Position numbers and translations under genes: made by a program. From NCBI RefSeq assembly GCF_002968295.1, contig NZ_CP134399.1, positions 1,240,001 through 1,304,000 of the forward strand: a stretch of 64,000 nt of DNA, given 5' to 3'. Shown here piece by piece: positions 54,509-64,000 of the stretch. The notes beneath the pieces were generated by a model. It did not search any database and had not been told where the DNA came from. It saw nothing but the letters and a program-made list of their open reading frames with translations. Source of the stretch: Mycobacterium sp. ITM-2016-00317. Its GTDB lineage: Bacteria; Actinomycetota; Actinomycetes; Mycobacteriales; Mycobacteriaceae. The first letter of the stretch is position 1. Each line of letters opens with the position of its first letter.

Positions 54509-54799
54509 CTAGGCGCTGCGGCGAATCCCGCGCTTGAGCAGCAGCTCACGCTCGGATTCGCTCAGGCCGCCCCAGATGCCGTACGGCTCTCCGACGGCGA
54601 GTGCGTGTGAACGGCATTGTGCGATCACAGGACAACGCCGGCACATCTCCTTGGCCCGCATCTCACGCTGAGCGCGGGCCCGGCCGCGCTCACCGTCGGG
54701 GTGGAAGAACATCGACGAATCGACGCCCCGGCAAACCCCCTTCATCTGCCAATCCCAGATGTCAGCATTCGGACCGGGAAGCTCCTGCGGCTGTGGCAA
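54509..54799 (-). CDS. whiB3: Redox-sensing transcription factor WhiB3
   Basis: A 96-residue Wbl protein with PGPNADIWDWQMKGVCRGVD, SSMFFHPDGERGRARAQREM, four iron-sulfur Cys (GVCRG, MCRRC, AQCRSH), the Wbl turn GIWGGLSESERE and a basic C-terminus LLKRGIRRSA. WhiB3 binds a [4Fe-4S] cluster, interacts with the primary sigma factor and controls lipid and redox metabolism. A TTG start preceded by GGGAGAGG gives MPQPQELPG; the ATG 93 bases upstream would add residues with no counterpart in WhiB3. Confidence 0.93.
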   Translation of the reverse strand: MPQPQELPGPNADIWDWQMKGVCRGVDSSMFFHPDGERGRARAQREMRAKEMCRRCPVIAQCRSHALAVGEPYGIWGGLSESERELLLKRGIRRSA

Positions 54800-55191
54800 T
54801 GGAATTCCTCTCCCTACAGACTCTTTCGCCGAACACGTCCGGTCGAGTCGTTGGAACAATCCGAGCACAGTCGCCGATGACCACTCGTGCACACAACGTA
54901 GAAGGGCTTCGGAATTGCCGTCAATAGCCTTGTGGTGTGCCGAACCACATATCCGCAGGCCGAAAATTTACATCACGTTCATTCCCGAGACGACCAGCCA
55001 ACGCGAGCAGTGGTATAGAGGTCGCCCGGCCGGTCCCGGTGACCGGTCATTTCGCCAGAAAGCGCGGCGCGGCAGCCGATATCCGGCAACCCCGGCCGCC
55101 GGGCCCGGTGACATTGCTGTAACACGGGATGCACGAATTGTTAACCGGGCCGAATCTTCGCGCCCCTGCACCTTGGTAGCGTCGCGGTCCG
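54800..55191. other. Long intergenic region between whiB3 and the Rv3415c-like gene
   Basis: 392 bases without a supported gene. AT-rich patches (for example GAAAATTTACATCACG near 54962) mark promoters, and whiB3 has a long 5' leader here. A loose dyad GTGACA-N4-TGTAAC lies near 55108. No RNA gene recognised. Confidence 0.4.
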
Positions 55192-55991
55192 ATGAGCACA
55201 GGTGCCGCGATTTCCGCAAACACCCTCGAAGTCGCCGCGTTCGGCGACCGGCCGGACACCTGGCCGCTTCCCCCCGCCACCGCGCAACGCGACGTGTGGT
55301 TGCGCGCCGTCGCCGCGGGCGGCCAGGGACGGTACGCCTGCGCGCTGACCGACCTCGATCGGCTAACGCGCCGTCCTGTCCCCGACGCGCAGGCGTCGCT
55401 CGCCGCGAGCACCCACGCGTCGTTCCTCCGCCAGCTGGGCTGGCACGACCGCGCCCGTGTCTGGGATGGCAGGGCGGCGGCACTGGCCACGACCGCCGAG
55501 GCCGAGGCCGACGCTCTGCTCGGGCTGGCGGCCGACGCGCTCGGGGTCGGCCGCTTCGCCGCGTCGGCGCGGGCGCTGGAGCTCGCCGCCGGCGCCGTCG
55601 CAGCCACCGACACGCCACGCTCGGCCGTCCGACTGGCCTGGGTGTCGGCCGAGCTGGCGATGTTCCGCGGTGACGGCGGCGAGGCCGTCGGTCACGCAGA
55701 GCGTGGCGTGCAGCTCGCCTCGGCCCTGCCGTCGGTACGCCACGCGGTCAAATCCCAGGTGGTCCTCGCCGCGGCGCTGTGCAGCCGGGGTGACCTGAGC
55801 CGGCCCGGCGGGAAGGCGCGGCCGCATTGGGCCGCGCCAGCCGACACGGCCTGATGCCGCTGCAGTGGGCGGTGGCGTCCCTGCTGGCCGACATCGGCGC
55901 CGATGACCACTCACCGGCGCAGATCAGAGATCTCCGGGACACCGCCGCCCAAACCGTAACCAGATGGGGCGGCGTGTGGCGTCCCAGGTAA
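55192..55991 (+). pseudogene. Rv3415c-like TPR-type protein, frameshifted
   Basis: Frame 1 runs from the ATG to a premature TGA at 55854 (220 codons). Its last ~15 residues (after GDLSR) look unrelated. A different frame resumes at ~55810 with ALGRASRHGLMPLQWAVASL, then LADIGADDHSPAQIRDLRDT and ends GGVWRPR at 55991. Joining them gives ~266 residues, the expected length of the Rv3415c family, Ala-rich helical repeats of TPR type. The shift is consistent with loss of one base in the G/C run 55799-55812. Real mutation or sequencing error cannot be told apart. Confidence 0.7.
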
Positions 55992-56075
55992 CGGGGTTGC
56001 GCCTGCCTTGATCGTTATTGTTTAGCTGAGCCGGCACACGACCGGTACCTACTGATACCGCGCCTCCCCTCCGGG

Positions 56076-56690
56076 ATGTGCCCCGACGTAACGCTGGAGA
56101 TCCTGCTCACGATGACAATCTCGGGAGAACGTCTCGACAGTGTCGTTGCTGAGGCAGTGGCAGGTGATCGGGACGCGCTCCGGGAGGTGCTGGAGACCAT
56201 CCGCCCCCTCGTCGTCCGGTACTGCCGGGCGAGGGTGGGGACCGCGGAACGCAGCGGTCTTTCAGCTGATGACGTAGCTCAGGAGGTGTGCTTGGCCGCC
56301 ATCACGGCGCTGCCGCGTTACCGGGATCAGGGACGACCGTTCCTGGCCTTCGTGTACGGGATCGCAGCGCACAAGGTTGCCGACGCGCACCGCGCCGCCG
56401 GGCGGAACAAATCGGATCCGATGGAGATCGTGCCCGAGCGGTTTGCCGGCGAGGCCGGTCCGGAACAGTTGGCCATCGACTCCGAAGCCTCGGCGCGGAT
56501 GGCCAAGCTGCTGCAGGTGCTCCCGGAGAAGCAGCGGGAGATCCTCATCCTGCGCGTCGTCGTCGGGATGAGCGCGGAGGAGACCGCGGACGCCGTCGGC
56601 AGCACCGCCGGAGCCGTGCGGGTCGCTCAGCACCGCGCGCTGGCGCGGCTGAAATCGGAGCTCACGTCGAACGGGCGGGACCATGCCTGA
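56076..56690 (+). CDS. sigD: RNA polymerase sigma factor SigD
   Basis: A 204-residue ECF sigma factor: region 2 LVVRYCRARVG, SADDVAQEVCLAAITALPRY and FVYGIAAHKVADAHRAAGR; region 4 LPEKQREILILRVVVGMSAE, TADAVGSTAGAVRVAQHRAL. Close to M. tuberculosis SigD (Rv3414c), which governs stationary-phase and ribosomal genes. The ATG at 56076 keeps the VTLEI segment of the M. tuberculosis N-terminus; the ATG at 56112 (MTISGERL) is a good alternative. It overlaps rsdA by 8 bases. Confidence 0.93.
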   Translation: MCPDVTLEILLTMTISGERLDSVVAEAVAGDRDALREVLETIRPLVVRYCRARVGTAERSGLSADDVAQEVCLAAITALPRYRDQGRPFLAFVYGIAAHKVADAHRAAGRNKSDPMEIVPERFAGEAGPEQLAIDSEASARMAKLLQVLPEKQREILILRVVVGMSAEETADAVGSTAGAVRVAQHRALARLKSELTSNGRDHA

Positions 56691-57879
56691 CTTCGGACGC
56701 TGGAACTCCGCAGGCGGAGACCCGTCGCTCAACGAGATCAATCGCACCGACCAGTTCCTGGACGCGCTGGCCGCACAGCAGCCGCCGTACTCGACCGACC
56801 GGGACGAGGCGGAGCTGGCGAGCCTGCTCGCGGGCTGGCGCGACGATGTGCGCGAGACCCCGATGGGTCATGTGCTGACGCCGCAGGACGCGGCCGCCGC
56901 ATTGGACCGGGCCACCCGCCCGGCTCCGCGCCGGCGACTCTCGCTGGCGGTGGTCGGCTCGGCGGCCGCCGCGGTGCTGGCCATCGGCGGTGTCGGTGCG
57001 GTGGTGGCCGGGTCGGGCCCGGGCGACGCGCTCTACGGACTGCGCTCCATGTTGTTCGGTGAGCAGATCCAGACCCGCGACGACGCGGTGATCCTGGCTG
57101 CCCAGACCGAGATGCAGCAGGTTCAGCAGCTCATCGAACAGGGTGACTGGCAGGGTGCGCAGGCCAAACTCGAGGCCGTCACCACCACGGTCGCCACGGT
57201 CGACGACATGGATCGCAAGCAGGAACTGGTCGCCCAGTGGCAGGAGCTGACCGTCAAGGTCGAGGCCCAAGATCCCGCCGCAACCGTCGCCCCCGACGCG
57301 GTGCTGCCGACGTTCCCGGACGTGCCGGTCGTCATCCTCGAGCCCGACGCGCCGGTGACCGGGCCGACCAGCGAGACCACCGCGACGCCGTCTCCGTCGG
57401 AGACGACCTCGCCGTCGAGTGCGGCCGAGACCACCTCACCGTCGAACTCACCGTCGAGCGAGACGGAGACGACTCCGCCGTCGAGCACCGCTGCGCCGAC
57501 GTCGACCTCGGTGCGGGCCACCCCGTCACCGTCGAGTGCGACGGCGACACCGTCGGTGACTCCCTCGGCGACCCCGTCAGTGACGCCGTCGACGACGGTC
57601 GGCCAGGCGCCTGCGCCGACGACACCGACGACGCCCCTTCAGGCGACGACGACTCTCCAGTCGACGACCACGCTTCAGACCACGACGACGCTTCAGACCA
57701 CGACGACGCTTCAGACCACGACGACGCGGGCCGCGACGCCGACGCCGACCTCGGTGGCGCCACCGGTGGAAGAGGAGACGGTCGCGCCGGAGACGCCGAC
57801 GGTGACTCTGCCGACGGTGACTCTGCCAACGACGACCACGCCGATCATCCCGCTGCCCGTGCCGGGCGAGGCGGGCTGA
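56683..57879 (+). CDS. rsdA: Anti-sigma-D factor RsdA
   Basis: A 398-residue membrane protein. The N-terminal ~90 residues bind SigD (NEINRTDQFLDALAAQQ); one transmembrane helix follows (LSLAVVGSAAAAVLAIGGVG); then an external domain LYGLRSMLFGEQIQTRDDAV and about 190 residues rich in Ser, Thr and Pro with TTTTLQ repeats. It holds SigD at the membrane until proteolysis frees it. Co-transcribed with sigD as in M. tuberculosis (Rv3413c). The outer tail is clearly expanded. Confidence 0.9.
   Translation: MPDFGRWNSAGGDPSLNEINRTDQFLDALAAQQPPYSTDRDEAELASLLAGWRDDVRETPMGHVLTPQDAAAALDRATRPAPRRRLSLAVVGSAAAAVLAIGGVGAVVAGSGPGDALYGLRSMLFGEQIQTRDDAVILAAQTEMQQVQQLIEQGDWQGAQAKLEAVTTTVATVDDMDRKQELVAQWQELTVKVEAQDPAATVAPDAVLPTFPDVPVVILEPDAPVTGPTSETTATPSPSETTSPSSAAETTSPSNSPSSETETTPPSSTAAPTSTSVRATPSPSSATATPSVTPSATPSVTPSTTVGQAPAPTTPTTPLQATTTLQSTTTLQTTTTLQTTTTLQTTTTRAATPTPTSVAPPVEEETVAPETPTVTLPTVTLPTTTTPIIPLPVPGEAG
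57673..57726 (+). repeat. 18-bp tandem repeat in rsdA
   Basis: Three perfect copies of CTTCAGACCACGACGACG at 57673, 57691 and 57709, with decayed copies before them. They encode the LQTTTT units of the external RsdA tail and could vary in number between strains. Confidence 0.85.
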
Positions 57880-57928
57880 TCACCGGGGGCCGAGCCGCCG
57901 AATCAGGAAACGCCGGGGAATTGCGCTC

Positions 57929-58333
57929 TCAGCGATAGCCGTCGGAATCCGAGGTCGCCTCGTTGAGCGACGCGTCGGCGTAACCGCGGCAGTAGTCCCA
58001 CGTGACATACGAGTCGGGCTCGGGGTCGTAGGCCGGCTCGTGCGGACGGACGGTGCCGTCGACAAGGAGCTGCAGCAGGTTGGCGCGCAGCATGTCCCAG
58101 TCGTGGTAGTGATCCTGCTGGCATTCGTCACAGCAGACGACGAGTCCGCGAATTCCCTTGTGTGCCAACAATGCTTCGTAGACAGCCAGGTCGGCCAGAT
58201 CGGCCTCCACGGCGGTGCGTTCCTGCGGATCCAGCGGCTGACCCGGTTCCAGGGCGTCGAGCGCCGCCGACGGATCGCTCGGATCGTCGGCGAACGGGTC
58301 TGGCGGCAATCCTGGTGGCAGGTGGTCTCGCAC
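57929..58333 (-). CDS. DUF5319 protein (Rv3412-like)
   Basis: A 134-residue conserved protein: N-terminus RDHLPPGLPPDPFADDPSDP, then LVVCCDECQQDHYHDWDMLR and a C-terminal YVTWDYCRGYADA. Cys-Cys-x2-Cys, His residues and a later Cys could bind zinc. It lies between rsdA and guaB2 in opposite orientation, as Rv3412 does. Function unknown. GTG start. Confidence 0.88.
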   Translation of the reverse strand: MRDHLPPGLPPDPFADDPSDPSAALDALEPGQPLDPQERTAVEADLADLAVYEALLAHKGIRGLVVCCDECQQDHYHDWDMLRANLLQLLVDGTVRPHEPAYDPEPDSYVTWDYCRGYADASLNEATSDSDGYR

Positions 58334-58384
58334 GTTCCCAGACTACGCAGCACCCGAGGTATCGCGCCAGCGCACACCCGGTAG

Positions 58385-60040
<1,656 letters not shown>

Positions 60041-60071
60041 GGTTGCACGGGCCTACACAGGGGAGCTGAAC

Positions 60072-61220
60072 ATGCGTGAGATGGTGGAAATCGGCATGGG
60101 CCGGACCGCCCGCCGCACCTACGAACTCGACGACATCAACATCGTGCCGTCTCGGCGCACCCGCTCGTCGAAGGATGTCTCGACGGCGTGGCAGCTCGAC
60201 GCGTACCGGTTCGAGATCCCGGTGGTGGCTCACCCCACCGATGCGCTGGTGTCGGTCGAGTTCGCGATCGAGATGGGCCGCACCGGCGGCCTCGGTGTGC
60301 TCAACGGCGAGGGTCTGATCGGCAGGCACGCCGATGTCGCCGACAAGATCGCCCAGGTGATCGAGGTCGCCGAGAAGGATCCGGATCCGGCGGCGGCGAC
60401 CCGACTGCTGCAGCAATTGCATTCCGCACCAATCGATCTCGATCTGCTCGGTGCCGCAGTGGCACGCATTCGGGAGGCCGGTGTCACCACCGCGGTGCGG
60501 GTCAGCCCGCAGAACGCGCAGGCGCTGACCCCCACGCTGGTGGCCGCGGGCATCGACCTGCTCGTCATCCAGGGCACCATCATCTCCGCCGAGCGGGTCG
60601 CCAAGGGCAGCGACGAGACCGGCGAGCCGCTGAACCTGAAGACCTTCATCTCCGAACTCGACGTGCCGGTGGTGGCCGGCGGCGTGCTCGACCACCGCAC
60701 CGCGCTGCACCTGATGCGCACCGGCGCCGCCGGGGTCATCGTCGGATACGGCTCCACCGCCGGGGTCACCACGTCCGACGAGGTGCTGGGCATCAGCGTC
60801 CCGATGGCCACCGCGATCGCCGACGCCGCCGCCGCGCGCCGCGAGTACCTCGACGAGACCGGCGGGCGGTACGTGCACGTGCTCGCCGACGGCGACATCC
60901 ACACCTCCGGCGACCTGGCCAAGGCGATCGCGTGCGGCGCCGACGCGGTCGTGCTCGGCACCCCGCTGGCCGTCTCGGCCGAGGCGCTCGGCGGGGGCTG
61001 GTTCTGGCCGTCCGCCGCCGCGCACCCGTCGCTGCCGCGCGGTGCGCTGCTTCAGGTGGCCGGCGAGGACCGGCCGTCGCTGGAGCAGGTGCTCAACGGC
61101 CCGTCCGACGACCCGTTCGGCTCGCTGAACCTCGTCGGCGGCCTGGCCCGCTCGATGGCCAAGGCCGGCTACTGCGATCTCAAGGAGTTCCAGAAGGTCG
61201 GGCTCACCGTCGGGAGCTAG
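60072..61220 (+). CDS. guaB3: GuaB3 family IMP dehydrogenase-related protein
   Basis: A 382-residue protein with the IMPDH barrel but without CBS domains: MGRTARRTYELDDINIVPSR, RTGGLGVLNGEGLIGRHADV, VVAGGVLDHRTALHLMRTGA and VHVLADGDIHTSGDLAKAIA. The Cys loop of true IMPDH is replaced by GVIVGYGSTAGVTTSDEVLG. Family members are now seen as GMP reductases or of uncertain activity; always paired with guaB2 in mycobacteria. 31 bases after guaB2. Confidence 0.93.
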   Translation: MREMVEIGMGRTARRTYELDDINIVPSRRTRSSKDVSTAWQLDAYRFEIPVVAHPTDALVSVEFAIEMGRTGGLGVLNGEGLIGRHADVADKIAQVIEVAEKDPDPAAATRLLQQLHSAPIDLDLLGAAVARIREAGVTTAVRVSPQNAQALTPTLVAAGIDLLVIQGTIISAERVAKGSDETGEPLNLKTFISELDVPVVAGGVLDHRTALHLMRTGAAGVIVGYGSTAGVTTSDEVLGISVPMATAIADAAAARREYLDETGGRYVHVLADGDIHTSGDLAKAIACGADAVVLGTPLAVSAEALGGGWFWPSAAAHPSLPRGALLQVAGEDRPSLEQVLNGPSDDPFGSLNLVGGLARSMAKAGYCDLKEFQKVGLTVGS

Positions 61221-61228
61221 GCCGACCT

Positions 61229-61837
61229 CTACTGCATGCTGCGCAGCGTCCGGACCAAATAGTCGTCGAGCAACACCGTCCGGCCGGTGGATTCGTCGGT
61301 GGTGATCAGCAGCGCGTACAGGCCCAGCAGGAAGTAGATCGCGCTGTTCATCGGCGTGATGTCGGCGGCGGTCTCGCCGCGTTGCCTGGCGTTCTCGATC
61401 TGGTCAGCCACCAGCACCACCAGCGGGTGGTCGTCGCCGTGTTCGGCGGGCGGGCGGGTCGGCGAGAAGTGCAACGCCAGGAAGTCCTTGAACAGCAGCA
61501 CGCCCAGCCTGCGCTCCAGCGCCGCCACCAGGTCGGCCGCCTCGCGCAGCATCGCGGCCAGATCGTCGTGGGTCTTGGTGAACGTGGCGAACCGCTTGGC
61601 CATGCGGTCCTCCTCGCGGCGCTCGAGCTCGAGCAGCACGTGTTCCTTGGTGGGGAAGTGGAAGAAGAAGGTGCCGTGGGCGACCCCGGCCGCGGCGACG
61701 ATCGCGCCGACGTCGGCCTCGTCCTTACCCGCGCGCTTGAACTCGGCGATGGCCGCGCCCAGGAGCCGTTCCCTGGTCTGCAGGCGCTTGGCCTGGCGCG
61801 CGGTGATGCCCGAACCGGCCCGAGTGCTCACAGCCAC
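61229..61837 (-). CDS. TetR-family regulator
   Basis: A 202-residue protein. HTH at residues ~42-66 (VGAIVAAAGVAHGTFFFHFP, then TKEHVLLELE). Ligand domain helical (ALERRLGVLLFKDFLALHFS). It is divergent from choD with a palindrome (61881-61894) between the two, so it is a good candidate regulator of choD. GTG start; a second GTG is two codons in. Confidence 0.88.
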   Translation of the reverse strand: MAVSTRAGSGITARQAKRLQTRERLLGAAIAEFKRAGKDEADVGAIVAAAGVAHGTFFFHFPTKEHVLLELERREEDRMAKRFATFTKTHDDLAAMLREAADLVAALERRLGVLLFKDFLALHFSPTRPPAEHGDDHPLVVLVADQIENARQRGETAADITPMNSAIYFLLGLYALLITTDESTGRTVLLDDYLVRTLRSMQ

Positions 61838-61880
61838 CGACCCTATCGCCTGGCGAAGTTAGGGTGGCCTCTCTAGCTGG

Positions 61881-61894
61881 TTACCGGCGGGTAA
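61881..61894. promoter_or_regulatory. TTACC-GGCG-GGTAA operator
   Basis: A 5-bp-arm inverted repeat typical of TetR sites, 44 bases upstream of the TetR start and 10 before the choD start. It overlaps the putative -10 element TAAGTT (61892-61897), so binding would block choD transcription. Confidence 0.55.
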
Positions 61895-61903
61895 GTTCAT
61901 AAT

Positions 61904-63646
61904 GTGCCGATGAAGCCTGACTACGACGTGCTGATCATCGGCTCGGGGTTCGGCGGCAGCGTCAGCGCGCTGCGCCTGACCGAGAAGGGCTACCGGGTCG
62001 GGGTGCTGGAGGCGGGCCGCCGCTTCGCCGACGAGGAGTTCGCCGAGACCTCGTGGAACCTGCGTAAGTTCCTGTGGGCCCCGCAGTTCGGCATGTACGG
62101 CATCCAGCGGATCCATCTGCTGCGCAACGTGATGATCCTGGCAGGCGCCGGGGTGGGCGGTGGATCGCTGAACTATGCGAACACGCTGTACGTGCCGCCG
62201 GAGCCGTTCTTCAACGACGCGCAGTGGAAGGACATCACCGACTGGCGGGCCGAACTGATGCCCCACTACGACCAGGCCCAGCGCATGCTCGGCGTGGTCA
62301 CCAACCCGACCTTCACCGACGCCGACCGGGTGATGAAAGAGGTCGCCGATGACATGGGCGTCGGGGACACCTTCGTGCCGACGCCGGTCGGGGTGTTCTT
62401 CGGTCCCGGCAACGACAAGACCCCGGGCAAGACCGTGCCCGACCCGTACTTCGGCGGGGTCGGACCGGCGCGGACCGGCTGCATCGAGTGCGGCTCGTGC
62501 ATGACCGGCTGCCGGTACGGCGCCAAGAACACGCTGCTGAAGAACTACCTGGGTCTGGCGGAGAAGGCCGGCGCGTACGTGCACCCGATGACCACGGTCA
62601 CCGGGTTCGAGCAGCGCCCGGACGGGCTGTGGGAGGTGCGCACCGCGCGCACCGGCGGCAAGCTGCGCAAGCGGCCCAGGACGTTCACCGCCGAGCACGT
62701 GATCCTGGCCGCAGGCACCTACGGCACGCAGAAGCTGCTGTTCAAGATGCGCGACCAGGGCAAGCTGCCGAAGCTGTCCGACAAGCTGGGCGTGCTCACC
62801 CGCACCAACTCCGAGTCGATCGTCGGCGCCGGGCGGCTCAAGGTCGGCGACGACCTCGACCTCACCCACGGTGTCGCGATCACGTCGTCGATCCACCCCA
62901 CCGCAGACACCCACGTCGAACCGGTGCGCTACGGCAAGGGCTCCAACGCGATGGGGCTGCTGCAGACGCTGATGACCGACGGCACCGGACCGGAGGGCAC
63001 CGACGTGCCGCGGTGGCGGCAGCTGGTCGAGACGGCGCGTCAGGATCCGCGGGGCACGCTGCGGCTGCTCAATGCGCGCCGGTGGAGCGAACGCACGATG
63101 ATCGCGCTGGTCATGCAGCACCTGGATAACTCGATCACCACGTTCACCCGCAAGACCAGGTTCGGCTTCCGCATCCTCGACAGCAAGCAGGGCCACGGCG
63201 AACCCAATCCCAGCTGGATCCCGGCGGGCAACGAGGTGACCCGGCGCATCGCCGAGAAGATCGACGGAGTGGCCGGCGGCACGTGGGGCGAGTTGTTCAA
63301 CATCCCGCTGACCGCCCACTTCCTCGGCGGAGCGGCGATCGGCGACAGCCCGGAGCACGGCGTCATCGATCCTTATCACCGGGTCTACGGCTACCCGACG
63401 CTGTCGGTGGCCGACGGCGCGGCGATTTCGGCGAACCTCGGTGTGAACCCGTCCTTGTCGATCACCGCCCAGGCCGAGCGGGCCGCGTCGCTGTGGCCGA
63501 ACAAGGGCGAGCAGGATCTGCGCCCGGCGCAGGGGGAGCCGTACCGCCGGCTGTCGGCGATCGCGCCGAAGAACCCCGTGGTGCCCGCCGACGCGCCGGC
63601 GGCGCTGCGCCGGATCCCGATCGAACCGGTCAGCTCCACGGGCTAG
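61904..63646 (+). CDS. choD: ChoD, GMC-type cholesterol oxidase-like flavoprotein
   Basis: A 580-residue FAD enzyme: YDVLIIGSGFGGSVSALRLT (dinucleotide fold), GAGVGGGSLNYANTLYVPPE, a Cys-rich TGCIECGSCMTGCRYGAKNT that resembles an iron-sulfur or zinc motif, and HFLGGAAIGDSPEHGVIDPY. It is nearly collinear with M. tuberculosis ChoD (Rv3409c), annotated as cholesterol oxidase though the true substrate is debated. A GTG start would be leaderless (TAAGTT lies 6 bases upstream); the ATG two codons later matches M. tuberculosis. Confidence 0.95.
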   Translation: MPMKPDYDVLIIGSGFGGSVSALRLTEKGYRVGVLEAGRRFADEEFAETSWNLRKFLWAPQFGMYGIQRIHLLRNVMILAGAGVGGGSLNYANTLYVPPEPFFNDAQWKDITDWRAELMPHYDQAQRMLGVVTNPTFTDADRVMKEVADDMGVGDTFVPTPVGVFFGPGNDKTPGKTVPDPYFGGVGPARTGCIECGSCMTGCRYGAKNTLLKNYLGLAEKAGAYVHPMTTVTGFEQRPDGLWEVRTARTGGKLRKRPRTFTAEHVILAAGTYGTQKLLFKMRDQGKLPKLSDKLGVLTRTNSESIVGAGRLKVGDDLDLTHGVAITSSIHPTADTHVEPVRYGKGSNAMGLLQTLMTDGTGPEGTDVPRWRQLVETARQDPRGTLRLLNARRWSERTMIALVMQHLDNSITTFTRKTRFGFRILDSKQGHGEPNPSWIPAGNEVTRRIAEKIDGVAGGTWGELFNIPLTAHFLGGAAIGDSPEHGVIDPYHRVYGYPTLSVADGAAISANLGVNPSLSITAQAERAASLWPNKGEQDLRPAQGEPYRRLSAIAPKNPVVPADAPAALRRIPIEPVSSTG

Positions 63647-63664
63647 ATCTGTTAGCTTCCGGGG

Positions 63665-64000
63665 ATGGCGCTGCACCTCAGAAGCACACTGGCAGTTGCG
63701 GTTGCAGCGGGAGTGACCCTGGCGGCCGGGGTTGCCTGCGGCGCCACCGGACAGGCTGCAGGAGAGCCGAACTTCACCTGCCGCGGCCACGACGGGACGC
63801 GCACCGCCCGGCAGCTCGACGCCTCGCGGGAGAAGGCCGAGGGTCTGCCGCAGGACGATGTCGTCGAGATCGTCGGTGGCGTCTACGGGGATCCGGACGC
63901 GGCCACCCGTTACTGGGAACAGCAGAGCGAAGGTGACTGCGGGCTGATGGCCACCAGGATGGTGGTCGGCGAGGTCACCGGGGCGCCGCCCACCGAACGG
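63665..64000 (+). CDS. Secreted protein, 5' part only
   Basis: The frame continues past the window end; 112 codons are seen. Signal peptide at residues 1-28 (LRSTLAVAVAAGVTLAAGVA, with CGATGQAAG after it). The mature part has Cys in NFTCRGHDGTR and GDCGLMATRMVVGEVTG, and YWEQQSEG. Family not recognised. It starts 18 bases after choD and may belong to the same transcript. Confidence 0.65.
   Translation, partial: MALHLRSTLAVAVAAGVTLAAGVACGATGQAAGEPNFTCRGHDGTRTARQLDASREKAEGLPQDDVVEIVGGVYGDPDAATRYWEQQSEGDCGLMATRMVVGEVTGAPPTER

Noticed and set aside
54800..54892. Upstream ATG for whiB3
   Set aside because: It would add 31 residues unlike WhiB3, while a TTG with a good ribosome-binding site gives the conserved N-terminus.
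55100..55130. CRP-like site GTGACA-N4-TGTAAC
   Set aside because: The dyad is imperfect and does not match the TGTGA-N6-TCACA consensus; left unannotated.

Overview
The window is a high-GC actinobacterial chromosome segment, most likely from a rapidly growing Mycobacterium (Mycolicibacterium). The evidence is the gene content and order: the distal end of an ESX-4 locus (esxU, esxT), rplM-rpsI, glmM, glmS, nnr, gadB, alr, the tsaE-tsaB-rimI-tsaD chain, groES-groEL1, whiB3, sigD-rsdA, guaB2-guaB3 and choD. This is the M. tuberculosis Rv3446c-Rv3409c order with extra blocks inserted. ATGA/GTGA overlaps, GTG/TTG starts and F420-type oxidoreductases also fit. Names rest on recalled family motifs; no database search was run.

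Layout: (1) 1-1230, end of ESX-4. (2) 1300-18668, an accessory metabolic island between esxT and rplM. It encodes glycerol uptake and phosphorylation (glpF, glpK), an adenosylcobalamin-dependent glycerol/diol dehydratase (small, large and medium subunits) with its two-subunit reactivase, an aldehyde dehydrogenase and an alcohol dehydrogenase for the aldehyde product, and genes for coenzyme supply and repair: a PduO-type adenosyltransferase, a separate GlcG/HbpS-like protein, a uroporphyrinogen-III methyltransferase, a FhuF-like Fe-S protein and an MTA/SAH/5'-deoxyadenosine-type nucleosidase. No microcompartment shell gene is present. A direct repeat TGCAAC-N5-TGCAAC stands before three of the transcription units. 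(3) 18700-20700, a secreted PGRS/collagen-like glycine-rich protein. (4) 20861-26480, rplM-rpsI, a secreted protein, glmM and ESX-associated proteins. (5) 26457-30600, an acyl-CoA dehydrogenase/TetR pair, F420-type enzymes and a hydrolase-fold protein. (6) 30641-42730, cell-wall and tRNA-modification housekeeping genes, ending in a DUF222/HNH gene. (7) 42770-47160, tandemly duplicated small secreted proteins, the CIRCE-controlled groES-groEL1, a dead cupin gene and another small secreted protein. (8) 47226-54300, a membrane adenylate cyclase, a type I DAHP synthase behind an aromatic leader peptide, an unusual nitrile-hydratase-like operon and a zinc alcohol dehydrogenase. (9) 54509-64000, whiB3, a frameshifted Rv3415c-like gene, sigD-rsdA, guaB2-guaB3, TetR and choD.

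The most noteworthy system is the dehydratase island. It looks like a self-contained, non-encapsulated B12-dependent glycerol or 1,2-diol pathway that carries its own cofactor-repair cycle and a candidate regulon signature. Second is a probable ribosome-mediated attenuator (leader peptide with Tyr-Trp-Arg-Phe) in front of DAHP synthase. Third is a nitrile-hydratase-like metalloenzyme with a CGLCSC metal claw in place of the usual CTLCSC/CSLCSC.
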